From Motilibacter peucedani (lineage in GTDB: Bacteria; Actinomycetota; Actinomycetes; Motilibacterales; Motilibacteraceae): a stretch of DNA of 64,000 nucleotides. A program made the translations under genes and the position numbers. The notes under the pieces are model-generated. The model did not search any database. It was not told the DNA's origin and worked only from the letters and a program-made list of their open reading frames with translations. Position 1 is the stretch's first letter; each line of letters starts with the position of its first letter. The stretch covers positions 186,001 to 250,000 of the forward strand of contig NZ_RBWV01000013.1 of assembly GCF_003634695.1 (NCBI RefSeq), given 5' to 3'. Below are positions 57,446 through 64,000 of the stretch, in pieces.

Positions 57446-58066
57446 TCAGCGCTCCGCGGGCTGGATGTAGACGACGCCGGACCCCTGGAAGGACAGGCTG
57501 TAGTTCTCGCCGCTGCCTTCGCCGATCATCGTCTTCCAGGAGATGTCGGTGACGAAGGACTGCTGCAGCTGGCCACGGTGGGCGATGAAGCAGTCGGGGT
57601 CGACCACGAGCGGGAACTGCGGCGAGACCTCGAGGGCGATCATCGGCCCGTCCGAGAGGACCGCGGCGGTGCCCATGCCGGTGACGGTGGTGGTGAAGAG
57701 GCCCTGCCCGCTGCTGGCGCCGCGCAGGCCGGCGAAGGCGACGTCCGTGCGCAGGCTGCCGTCGAGCGCGAGCAGGGAGCTCGACTCGACGTGCAGGGTG
57801 TCGCCCTGCAGCTCGACCAGCTCGACCTCGGTGGCGTTGGCCGCGCAGTAGACGATGCCGTTGCCGGTCATCTCCATGAGCTCCAGCGACTCGCCCGTCA
57901 CCTTGCGCTTGATGGCGGCCTTGAGGCCGCCGCCGCCGCTGATGCCGGAGTGCTTGAACGTCACGCTGCCCTCGTAGGCGACCATCGAGCCGGTGAGCGC
58001 GCGCACGGTGTCGCCGGCGAGGTGCACCTCCAGCACGCGCGAGCCGTTCATGCGGAACTGCGCCAC
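57446..58066 (-). CDS. AIM24 family protein (first of three tandem genes)
   Basis: This is a 206-aa protein from GTG 58066, which has GGAGGGGGAGG directly upstream; an ATG five codons later is possible. RVLEVHLAGDTVRALTGSMV, AYEGSVTFKHSGISGGGGLK, GIVYCAANATEVELVELQGD, GLFTTTVTGMGTAAVLSDGP and SLSFQGSGVVYIQPAER follow the AIM24/DUF124 pattern. First gene of a three-paralogue operon, divergent from the redox-signalling module (184 bp between starts). Confidence 0.9.
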   Translation of the reverse strand: MAQFRMNGSRVLEVHLAGDTVRALTGSMVAYEGSVTFKHSGISGGGGLKAAIKRKVTGESLELMEMTGNGIVYCAANATEVELVELQGDTLHVESSSLLALDGSLRTDVAFAGLRGASSGQGLFTTTVTGMGTAAVLSDGPMIALEVSPQFPLVVDPDCFIAHRGQLQQSFVTDISWKTMIGEGSGENYSLSFQGSGVVYIQPAER

Positions 58067-58250
58067 CAGCCTCCCCCTCCTGCACCGCCGCGGTCGGCGG
58101 GCGCGGAGGCAGTCTGCCGCAGGCGTACCTGCACGTCGAGCACTTCCGGGCAGTGCCTCTGTCGCGCTGCGAGCGAACACCTGTCGACAGGAGCGGCCCC
58201 GACCGGGCAGGCTGGCGCTCGGCAAGGCATGCGAGCAGGAGGAGTCGTCA

Positions 58251-58511
58251 GTGGGATCGTGCGATCACGTCAAGGACCTGCCCGGAGCGGTGGAGCCCTC
58301 GACGCGCGAGGGGTGCGAGGAGTGCCTGCGCATCGGGGCGTCGTGGGTGCACCTGCGCGAGTGCCTGAGCTGCGGCAAGGTCGGGTGCTGCGACTCCTCG
58401 CCCAACAAGCACGCGAGCGCGCACTTCCAGCAGGCCGGCCACCCGGTGATGCAGTCGTTCGAGCCGGGCGAGGACTGGCGCTGGTGCTTCGTCGACGAAG
58501 TGGTCGTCTAG
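58251..58511 (+). CDS. UBP-type zinc finger protein
   Basis: This is an 86-aa protein from GTG 58251 with CAGGAGGAG upstream. One ZnF-UBP module: CDHVKDLPGAVEPS, CEECLRIGASWVHLRECLSC, GKVGCCDSSPNKHASAHFQQ, AGHPVMQSFEPGEDWRWCFV. The Cys and His set (CxxC, CxxC, H, H, H) binds zinc; in eukaryotes the fold recognises ubiquitin C-termini, but bacterial versions sit next to redox or signalling genes. The next gene (response regulator-flavoprotein) starts on the base after its TAG stop, so the two are certainly cotranscribed. Confidence 0.92.
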   Translation: MGSCDHVKDLPGAVEPSTREGCEECLRIGASWVHLRECLSCGKVGCCDSSPNKHASAHFQQAGHPVMQSFEPGEDWRWCFVDEVVV

Positions 58512-60188
58512 GTGGCGGGTGCGGCCTCAGCGGCGAAGCCGATCCTGCTGACCGTCGACGACGACCCGGCGGTCTCCCGCGCCGTGGCGCGCGACCTGCG
58601 CCGCCACTACGGCGAGGACTACCGCGTCCTGCGCGCGTCCTCGGCTGCCGAGGCGCTCGACGCGCTCAAGGAGGTCAAGCTCCGCGGTGAGCGGGTTGCG
58701 GCGATCCTCGCCGACTACCGCATGCCGCAGATGAACGGCATCGAGTTCCTCGAGCAGGCGATGGACCTGTTCCCGCGTGCGCGGCGGGCGCTGCTGACGG
58801 CCTACGCCGACACCGACGCCGCGATCCAGGCGATCAACGTGGTCGACGTCGACCACTACCTGCTCAAGCCGTGGGACCCGCCGGAGGACAAGCTCTACCC
58901 GGTGGTCGACTCGCTGCTCGAGACCTGGCAGGCGCTCGGCGACTCCCCGGTCGACGAGGTCAAGGTCGTCGGCCACCGCTGGAACGCGCGGTCGCACGGC
59001 GTACGCGACTTCCTCGCCCGCAACTCGGTGCCCTACCGCTGGTACGCGTCGGACGAGCCCGAGGGCCGCCGCCTCCTGGAGGCGGCGGGCGCGACGGGCG
59101 ACGACGTACCCCTCGTCGTGCCGCCGTCGGGCGAGGCGCTGCGCGCGCCCGACAACGCGACGCTCGCCGCGGCGGTGGGCCTGAGCACCGAGCCCAGCGT
59201 CGACTTCTACGACCTGGTCATCGTCGGCGGCGGCCCGGCAGGGCTCGGCGCCGCTGTCTACGGCGCCTCGGAGGGGCTGAAGACGGTGCTGGTCGAGCGC
59301 GAGGCCACCGGCGGTCAGGCCGGCACGTCGTCGCGCATCGAGAACTACCTCGGCTTCCCCGACGGCGTGAGCGGCGGCCAGCTGACCGAGCGTGCCCGCC
59401 GCCAGGCGCTCAAGTTCGGCGCCGAGCTGCTCACGACGCGCGACGTCGTGCGGCTGGAGACGCGCGGCCCGGCCCGGGTCGTGCACTTCGCCGACGGCAG
59501 CGAGCTCTCGGCGCACGCCGTCGTCATCGCCACCGGGGTGTCCTACCGGCGCCTGCCGGCGAGCGGTGCCGACGACTTCCAGGGACGCGGGCTCTACTAC
59601 GGCTCGTCGGCCACCGAGGCGCCGGCGTGCAGCGGCAAGGACGTCTACATCGTCGGCGGCGCCAACTCCGCGGGGCAGGCGGCCGTCTTCTTCTCCTCCT
59701 ACGCGCGGCGGGTCGTGCTGCTCGTGCGCGGGCCGGGTCTCGAGGCGACCATGTCGCACTACCTCATCGAGCAGCTGGCCGGCATCGAGAACGTCGAGGT
59801 GCGCACCTGCACCGAGGTGGTCGAGGCCCACGGCGACGAGCACCTCGAGCGGCTCGGGCTGCGTGACAGCGCGACGGGCGAGGTCGAGCTGGTCGAGACG
59901 CCCTACTGCTTCGTCTTCATCGGGGCCGAGCCGCGCACCGACTGGCTCGACGGCGTCGTCTCGCGCGACGAGCGGGGGTTCGTGCGCACCGGGCCCGACC
60001 TCGTGGTCGAGGGCCGCAAGCCGGCGGGATGGAACCTGGACCGGGAGCCGTTCTACCTGGAGACGAGCGTGCCGGGCGTCTTCGTCGCAGGTGACGTCCG
60101 GTCGGCGTCGGTGAAGCGGGTGGCGTCCGCGGTGGGCGAGGGTGCGATGGCCGTGACCCTGGTCCACCGCTACCTCGATCGGTCCTAG
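58512..60188 (+). CDS. Response regulator fused to thioredoxin-reductase-like flavoprotein
   Basis: This is a 558-aa protein. REC domain (~10-125): LTVDDDPAVSRAVARDL, phosphoacceptor Asp in AAILADYRMPQMNGIEFLEQ, and LLTAYADT...YLLKPWD. A middle thioredoxin/glutaredoxin-like domain without CxxC (~150-225, DFLARNSVPYRWYASDEPEG) follows. TrxR-like domain (~232-555): DLVIVGGGPAGLGAAVYGAS, LVEREATGGQAGTSSRIENY, VIATGVSYRRLP, VYIVGGANSAGQAAVFFSSY and GVFVAGDVRSASVKRVASAV. The TrxR redox CxxC is reduced to one Cys (EAPACSGKD). It is probably controlled by the kinase gene that follows. Confidence 0.93.
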   Translation: MAGAASAAKPILLTVDDDPAVSRAVARDLRRHYGEDYRVLRASSAAEALDALKEVKLRGERVAAILADYRMPQMNGIEFLEQAMDLFPRARRALLTAYADTDAAIQAINVVDVDHYLLKPWDPPEDKLYPVVDSLLETWQALGDSPVDEVKVVGHRWNARSHGVRDFLARNSVPYRWYASDEPEGRRLLEAAGATGDDVPLVVPPSGEALRAPDNATLAAAVGLSTEPSVDFYDLVIVGGGPAGLGAAVYGASEGLKTVLVEREATGGQAGTSSRIENYLGFPDGVSGGQLTERARRQALKFGAELLTTRDVVRLETRGPARVVHFADGSELSAHAVVIATGVSYRRLPASGADDFQGRGLYYGSSATEAPACSGKDVYIVGGANSAGQAAVFFSSYARRVVLLVRGPGLEATMSHYLIEQLAGIENVEVRTCTEVVEAHGDEHLERLGLRDSATGEVELVETPYCFVFIGAEPRTDWLDGVVSRDERGFVRTGPDLVVEGRKPAGWNLDREPFYLETSVPGVFVAGDVRSASVKRVASAVGEGAMAVTLVHRYLDRS

Positions 60189-60198
60189 GGAGCAGGTC

Positions 60199-61686
60199 AT
60201 GAGCATCGCGCAGGTGGGCGGCGTCGTCCGGGGTGCCGGTCCGGAGCGGCTGGTCACCTCCACGGGGGTGCTGCTCTCGACCGACGAGCTGCGCCAGCTG
60301 TTCCTTTTCGAGTCGCTCGACCAGCACAAGCTGGCCTGGCTCGCCGAGCACGGCTGGGTGCAGGACTTCCCGGCCGGCTCGACGGTGCTGCGCGAGGGCG
60401 ACCCGGCCGACGCGTTCGTCGTCCTGCTCTCGGGCACCATCACGCTGAGCCGCATGGTGCAGCGCGACGACGTCGAGATCGTGCGCAGCGACCACGTCGG
60501 CTCCTACGCCGGCGCGACCCAGGCCTACCTCGGCGACCGCACGTCGCAGACCTACCTGCAGTCGATGCGCGCCGTCACCGACGTGCGGCTGTTCGTGCTG
60601 CCCGCGGCGGTGTTCGGCAAGATCGTGCGCAAGTGGTTCCCGATGCCGACCCACCTGCTCGAGGGGCTCTTCCTCGGCACCCGCAACTCCAACGAGATCG
60701 TCGGCCAGCGCGAGCGCCTGGTGGCGCTCGGCTCGCTGACGGCCGGGCTGACCCACGAGCTCAACAACCCGGCGGCGGCGACCTCCCGGGCCGCGGCGAC
60801 CCTGCGCGACCGCCTGGCGGCCATGCGCCACAAGCTCAAGGGCCTGGCCTCGGGAGCCATCAAGCCGGAGCAGCTGCTGGCCCTCGCCGACTGCCAGGAG
60901 GCGGCGATCGCGCGCATCCCCACGGCGCCGAAGCTCGGCGTGGTCGAGACCAGCGAGCGCGAGGACGAGTGGGCCGACTGGCTCGAGGACCACGGCATCG
61001 CCCGCGGCTGGGAGATGGCCGCGACGTTCGTCTCGGCGGGGCTCGACCTCGAGTGGGGCGACGACGTCGCCGCGCGCACCGACATCGAGAACCTCGAGCT
61101 GGCCATGCGCTGGCTCGCCTACACCCTCGAGACCGAGCTGCTCATCGGCGAGATCGAGGAGGCCGCGGCCCGCATCTCGACGCTGGTCGGCGCGGCCAAG
61201 CAGTACTCCCAGATGGACCGCGCGCCGCACCAGGACATCGACGTGCACGACGGGCTCGAGTCGACGCTGGTGATGCTCAGCCGGCGCATCGGCGACGACA
61301 TCGTGGTGGTCAAGGAGTTCGACCGCTCGCTGCCGAAGATCCCTGCCTACGGCGCCGAGCTCAACCAGGTCTGGACCAACTTGATCGACAACGCCATCGC
61401 GGTGATGAAGGGCGGCGGCACGCTGACCCTGCGCACCTCCCTCGACGGCGAGTCGGTGCTGGTCGAGGTGTGCGACACGGGGCCGGGCGTGCCCGAGGAG
61501 CTGCGCCAGCGCATCTTCGAGCCGTTCTTCACCACCAAGCCGGTCGGCGAGGGCACCGGGCTCGGGCTCGACATCTCGTTCCGCATCGTGGTCAACAAGC
61601 ACGGCGGCGACCTGCGGGTCGAGTCGGTGCCCGGCAACACCTGCTTCCAGGTGCGACTGCCGCTGGTCGAGCCCGCGCGCGACTGA
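60199..61686 (+). CDS. Histidine kinase with N-terminal cyclic-nucleotide-binding domain
   Basis: This is a 495-aa protein. cNMP-binding domain (~35-150): LFLFESLDQHKLAWLAEHGW, TVLREGDPADAFVVLLSGTI and GSYAGATQAYLGDRTSQ. Phosphoacceptor His186 in GSLTAGLTHELNNPAAATSR. The HATPase_c domain has LNQVWTNLIDNAIAVMKGGG, DTGPGVPEELRQRIFEPFF and TTKPVGEGTGLGLDISFRIV. No membrane segment: a soluble kinase. It starts 10 bp after the REC-flavoprotein gene, which supplies the obvious receiver domain. Ligand of the cNMP-like pocket unknown. Confidence 0.93.
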   Translation: MSIAQVGGVVRGAGPERLVTSTGVLLSTDELRQLFLFESLDQHKLAWLAEHGWVQDFPAGSTVLREGDPADAFVVLLSGTITLSRMVQRDDVEIVRSDHVGSYAGATQAYLGDRTSQTYLQSMRAVTDVRLFVLPAAVFGKIVRKWFPMPTHLLEGLFLGTRNSNEIVGQRERLVALGSLTAGLTHELNNPAAATSRAAATLRDRLAAMRHKLKGLASGAIKPEQLLALADCQEAAIARIPTAPKLGVVETSEREDEWADWLEDHGIARGWEMAATFVSAGLDLEWGDDVAARTDIENLELAMRWLAYTLETELLIGEIEEAAARISTLVGAAKQYSQMDRAPHQDIDVHDGLESTLVMLSRRIGDDIVVVKEFDRSLPKIPAYGAELNQVWTNLIDNAIAVMKGGGTLTLRTSLDGESVLVEVCDTGPGVPEELRQRIFEPFFTTKPVGEGTGLGLDISFRIVVNKHGGDLRVESVPGNTCFQVRLPLVEPARD

Positions 61687-61695
61687 CCGCACGCG

Positions 61696-61714
61696 GGCTC
61701 CGGCCAGGGGAGCC
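61696..61714. terminator. Short hairpin between kinase and serine hydrolase genes
   Basis: GGCTCC (61696-61701) and GGAGCC (61709-61714) form a 6-bp stem in the 29-bp gap between two convergent stops. Weak, but correctly placed for two-way termination. Confidence 0.35.
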
Positions 61715-61715
61715 G

Positions 61716-62924
61716 CTACGAGGCGCAGACGGTGGCCTCGACCGCGGCGTTGAGGTGGTTCAGCGGCGCGTACGTCGTCGGCAGCGCCGTCGTCACGACG
61801 ACCGCACCACGCCCGTCCTCCGTCACCAGGTCGCGGCTCTCGAAGCCGGGGATGTCGCCGCCGTGGCCCCAGGCGGTGACGCCGCAGCTCAGCGTCTTCT
61901 TCGCGAGGCCCAACCCGTAGCGCCAGCGGCCCGTCGGCTCGAAGCCCGGCGCCGCGACCGTGGTCTCCATCTCGCGCTGCTGCGCCGGCTGCAGCAGCTT
62001 GCCCCCGACGACGGCCTGGTAGAACGCCAGGACGTCGCTCGGCGTCGCGATGAGCTCACCCGCGGCCCAGCCGATCGAGGGCTCGAAGGCGGTGATGTCC
62101 TGCCACGGATCCCCTGGTGCTGCGGCGAAGTAGCCCTGCGGGTGCGGTGCCCGGATGCGCAGGTTGCCGGTGGCTGGCCAGTAGGTGCGGGTCAGGTGGA
62201 GCGGGCGCAGGATGCGGTCCGTGATCTGCTCGTTGATCGGGCGGCCGGTCACCTGCTCGACGACGAGCCCGGCGAGCAGGTAGTTGGTGTTGCTGTACTC
62301 CCACGTGGTGCCGGGCGCGAAGTGGCTGCGGTGCGACAGGGCGTGGTCGAGCAGCGTACGCGGCTGCTGGTAGGTCCTCGCCGCCCTCGACAGCGGCGTG
62401 GGGAGGTCGTCGTCGTAGTCGGGCAGCCCGCTGGTCTGCTGCAGCAGCTGGCGGACCGTGATGCGCCGACCGTCGTTGCCGTTGTGCCGCACCAGGCCCG
62501 GGAGGTAGGTCTCGACCGGCGCGTCGAGGTCGACGAGGCCTTCGCCGACGAGCTGGAGGACGACGACGGCGGTGTAGGTCTTGGTGTTGCTGGCGATGCG
62601 GACGTAGCCGTCGGTCGGCACCTTCGCACCGGTGGCGAGGTTGCCGACGCCGGCGGTGTAGTTGCGGACCTCGCCGCCGCGGGTGCTCACCGAGGCGAGG
62701 ACGCCGGGTACGCGGTCCGTGCCGACCAGCGCGGCCAGCCGTCGCGACGTGGCGTCGGGGTGGGCGGTGGCGGCGGTGCGCGCCGTCGCGGTGCTCGCCG
62801 TGGAGGTGCTGGCACCTGCCGTGCTCGCGCCGAGCAGTGCGGTGCCGGCGAGGGTGCCGGCGGCCGCGACGAGCGCCAGCCGACGGCGTGCGCCGGTGCG
62901 GCGGAAGGGGTGCGGGGGAGTCAT
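61716..62924 (-). CDS. Secreted class C beta-lactamase-like serine hydrolase
   Basis: This is a 402-aa protein with a Tat/Sec-like signal peptide (RRTGARRRLALVAAAGTLAG) and a Ser/Thr/Ala-rich linker. Catalytic motifs: SxxK as Ser112-Lys115 in YVRIASNTKTYTAVVVLQLV; YSN in TTWEYSNTNYLLAGLVVEQV; HGG in VTAWGHGGDIPGFES. This is the DD-peptidase/esterase/beta-lactamase family (PF00144). Resembles Streptomyces R61 D-Ala-D-Ala carboxypeptidase in motif order; substrate not determined. No close operon partner. Confidence 0.92.
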   Translation of the reverse strand: MTPPHPFRRTGARRRLALVAAAGTLAGTALLGASTAGASTSTASTATARTAATAHPDATSRRLAALVGTDRVPGVLASVSTRGGEVRNYTAGVGNLATGAKVPTDGYVRIASNTKTYTAVVVLQLVGEGLVDLDAPVETYLPGLVRHNGNDGRRITVRQLLQQTSGLPDYDDDLPTPLSRAARTYQQPRTLLDHALSHRSHFAPGTTWEYSNTNYLLAGLVVEQVTGRPINEQITDRILRPLHLTRTYWPATGNLRIRAPHPQGYFAAAPGDPWQDITAFEPSIGWAAGELIATPSDVLAFYQAVVGGKLLQPAQQREMETTVAAPGFEPTGRWRYGLGLAKKTLSCGVTAWGHGGDIPGFESRDLVTEDGRGAVVVTTALPTTYAPLNHLNAAVEATVCAS

Positions 62925-63025
62925 GCTCGCTCCTCGGATCGGGGTTCTGCTGACCTGGTCAACACAACCCCGCGAGCGTTCCCGGCACGATCCTGCGGGC
63001 CGGTGTCCTCCTGGTGGGGTCTGCC

Positions 63026-63250
63026 CTACTTCGCGCCGGATGCGGCGCGCACGCGCCAGGCCCGCCAGCCCTCGAGCCCGAGGTCGCCCACGAACGACAC
63101 ACCGCCGAAGACCAGCGCCGTGCCGAGCGACTGGGCCGCGGAGGCGTGGTGCACCAGCAGGTCGAGCAGGCCGAAGCCGAGTGCCATCGCCGCCCCGCCC
63201 GCGGTGGCCGCTTGGAGCGCCTGGGGCAGCGGGAGCGGCGGGCGGCTCAC
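63026..63250 (-). CDS. Small two-helix membrane protein
   Basis: This is a 74-aa protein from GTG 63250, overlapping the VOC gene stop by 4 nt (GTGA). Two hydrophobic helices (ATAGGAAMALGFGLLDLLVH and SLGTALVFGGVSFVGDLGLE) and a basic C-terminal tail (GWRAWRVRAASGAK). No family recognised. Coupling to the VOC gene implies coexpression. The longer frame beginning at 63613 is a shadow of the VOC gene. Confidence 0.65.
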   Translation of the reverse strand: MSRPPLPLPQALQAATAGGAAMALGFGLLDLLVHHASAAQSLGTALVFGGVSFVGDLGLEGWRAWRVRAASGAK

Positions 63251-63636
63251 GCGTCCTCCTCCGGCTCGCGGCACAGGCAGAACGGATGGCCGGCGGGGTC
63301 GAGCAGCACGCGTACGTGCTCCTGCGGCTGGTGCTCCGCGAGCGTCGCGCCGAGCGCGACGGCGTCTTCGACCGCCGAGTCCAGGTCGCCGACCTGGAAG
63401 TCGAAGTGCATCATCGGCCGCTGGCTGCCGTCGACCGGCGGCCACACCGGCGCCGAGTAGTCGTCCGCCTGCTGGAAGACCACGAAGGGGCCCTCGGGAG
63501 CCCCGAGGATCGCGGTCCCGGGCTCCTCGTGCCCGACCGGCCAGCCGAGCAGCTCCGAGTAGAACCGGGCCAGGGCGCTGGGGTCCGGCGCCTCGATGGC
63601 GGTGCCCCACCACATGCCGGCGGTCCGCGATCTCAT
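63247..63636 (-). CDS. VOC family protein (glyoxalase-like)
   Basis: This is a 129-aa single-module VOC protein from ATG 63636 (MRSRTAGMWWGTAIEAPDPS). Contains LARFYSELLGWPVGHEEPGT, FVVFQQADDYSAPVWPPVDG, MMHFDFQVGDLDSAVEDAVA and LDPAGHPFCLC at the C-terminus. His of MHFD and possibly the His of GHPFC are metal ligands, with the usual Glu replaced. Upstream in-frame codons (to 63861) belong to the divergent gene region. Coupled to the small membrane protein gene. Confidence 0.85.
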   Translation of the reverse strand: MRSRTAGMWWGTAIEAPDPSALARFYSELLGWPVGHEEPGTAILGAPEGPFVVFQQADDYSAPVWPPVDGSQRPMMHFDFQVGDLDSAVEDAVALGATLAEHQPQEHVRVLLDPAGHPFCLCREPEEDA

Positions 63637-63753
63637 GGGTCCGACTGTGCCGGAGTCCAGGTCACGGTGTCCAGGGCATGTCGAGAACGCCGCGCCAGCT
63701 CCGACCAGAGGGTGCAGCGCGGCCACAGAGGCGGCGCGGGAGAGGATGGCGAG

Positions 63754-64000
63754 ATGCGCTACATGCTGATGCAGGCCTACGGTCCGGTCGAGCTCCAGGA
63801 CTGCCCGCCGATGACCGAGTGGGCGCCGGAGGACGTGCGGGCCCACATCGAGTTCCAGCACACGCTCAACGCCGAGCTGCTGGCGAGCGGCGAGCTGGTC
63901 GACGCGCAGGGGCTGGCGGGTCCCGACGTCGCGAAGTTCGTCGTCTCCGACGGCGTGAACCCGCCCAAGGTGGTCGACGGGCCCTACCCCGAGTCCAAGG
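63754..64000 (+). CDS. YCII-related / DGPF domain protein, 3' end missing
   Basis: ATG 63754 with GAGAGGA upstream; 82 codons visible before the window ends. RYMLMQAYGPVELQDCPPMT, AHIEFQHTLNAELLASGELV and KVVDGPYPESK match the DGPF/YCII family; the VVDGPYPE segment is its signature (DGPF-like). Small dimeric alpha/beta-barrel proteins often encoded beside ECF sigma factors of the ECF41-42 type; the next gene lies outside the window. Divergent from the VOC gene (117 bp). Confidence 0.85.
   Translation, partial: MRYMLMQAYGPVELQDCPPMTEWAPEDVRAHIEFQHTLNAELLASGELVDAQGLAGPDVAKFVVSDGVNPPKVVDGPYPESK

Noticed and set aside
1-64000. tRNA, rRNA, CRISPR, insertion sequence, integrase or attachment sites
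   Set aside because: None seen: no clover-leaf-like blocks ending in CCA, no regularly spaced repeat-spacer array (the phased array at 30633 has 8-bp units and no spacer diversity), no transposase or recombinase gene.

Overview
This is a very GC-rich (visibly about 70-75% G+C) chromosomal segment of an actinomycete. GTG starts, 4-nt ATGA/GTGA overlaps and strong GGAGG sites are frequent. The gene content is typical of the group: a WhiB protein, an Rv3235-family protein, a PdtaS kinase, an RsbW/SigF pair, the 180-kDa-class NAD-glutamate dehydrogenase and a SAM-IV riboswitch. I cannot place it below class level; the order whiB1/pdtaS and the Rv3235 protein resemble neighbourhoods known from Mycobacterium and Streptomyces relatives. 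I see no rRNA, tRNA, CRISPR array, IS element or prophage. About 64 protein genes fill nearly all the sequence.

Region 1 (1-7,175): Rv3235-family protein (cut by the left edge), a LysM protein, a divergent conserved hypothetical, a 13E12-type HNH (DUF222) gene with an apparent 5' frameshift, a small helix-turn-helix protein, a SAF (CpaB-like) plus CpaE-like ATPase pair, and a Gfo/Idh/MocA oxidoreductase. Region 2 (7,176-15,062): a large SARP/AAA/LuxR regulator, a polytopic membrane protein plus cupredoxin-like lipoprotein operon, a patatin-like esterase, a DUF6912 protein and a YczE-type membrane protein. Region 3 (15,097-25,712): NAD-glutamate dehydrogenase, pdtaS, whiB1 with a CRP-like palindrome upstream, a lipid kinase, an RsbW/SigF pair, and a small HExxH protein next to an S4 RNA-binding protein.

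Region 4 (25,768-32,991) is sulfur assimilation. A SAM-IV riboswitch precedes cysQ-cysD-cysN, followed by an oligopeptide-type binding lipoprotein, a striking 20-21-bp-phased array of GCGGTAGC elements, a tiny Ser/Gly-repeat protein, cysC and a VOC protein. Region 5 (33,035-39,405): a zinc metallopeptidase, a ROK repressor divergent from a three-gene sugar ABC importer with a readable promoter/operator, and a glycerophosphodiesterase.

Region 6 (39,592-52,541) is a Ter-type stress locus in two blocks. The first block is a coiled-coil protein, TerD, a DUF475/TerC-like membrane protein and a TerA-like protein. The second is a TerD-vWA protein divergent from a CitE-like lyase, a four-domain PRTase/TRSP/StiP/PELOTA fusion and a HAD phosphatase. 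The second block matches the predicted Ter-associated nucleoside-like metabolite pathway. Between the blocks lie an AraC regulator, a TIGR03086 protein and an ECF sigma/CU044_5270 pair. Region 7 (52,559-64,000): a REP-like palindrome, alaA, a secreted propeller-like protein, small proteins and three tandem AIM24 genes. It also holds a three-gene redox-signalling module (UBP zinc finger; response regulator fused to a thioredoxin-reductase-like flavoprotein; cNMP-binding histidine kinase), a serine hydrolase, a VOC protein with a small membrane protein, and a YCII/DGPF protein cut by the right edge.
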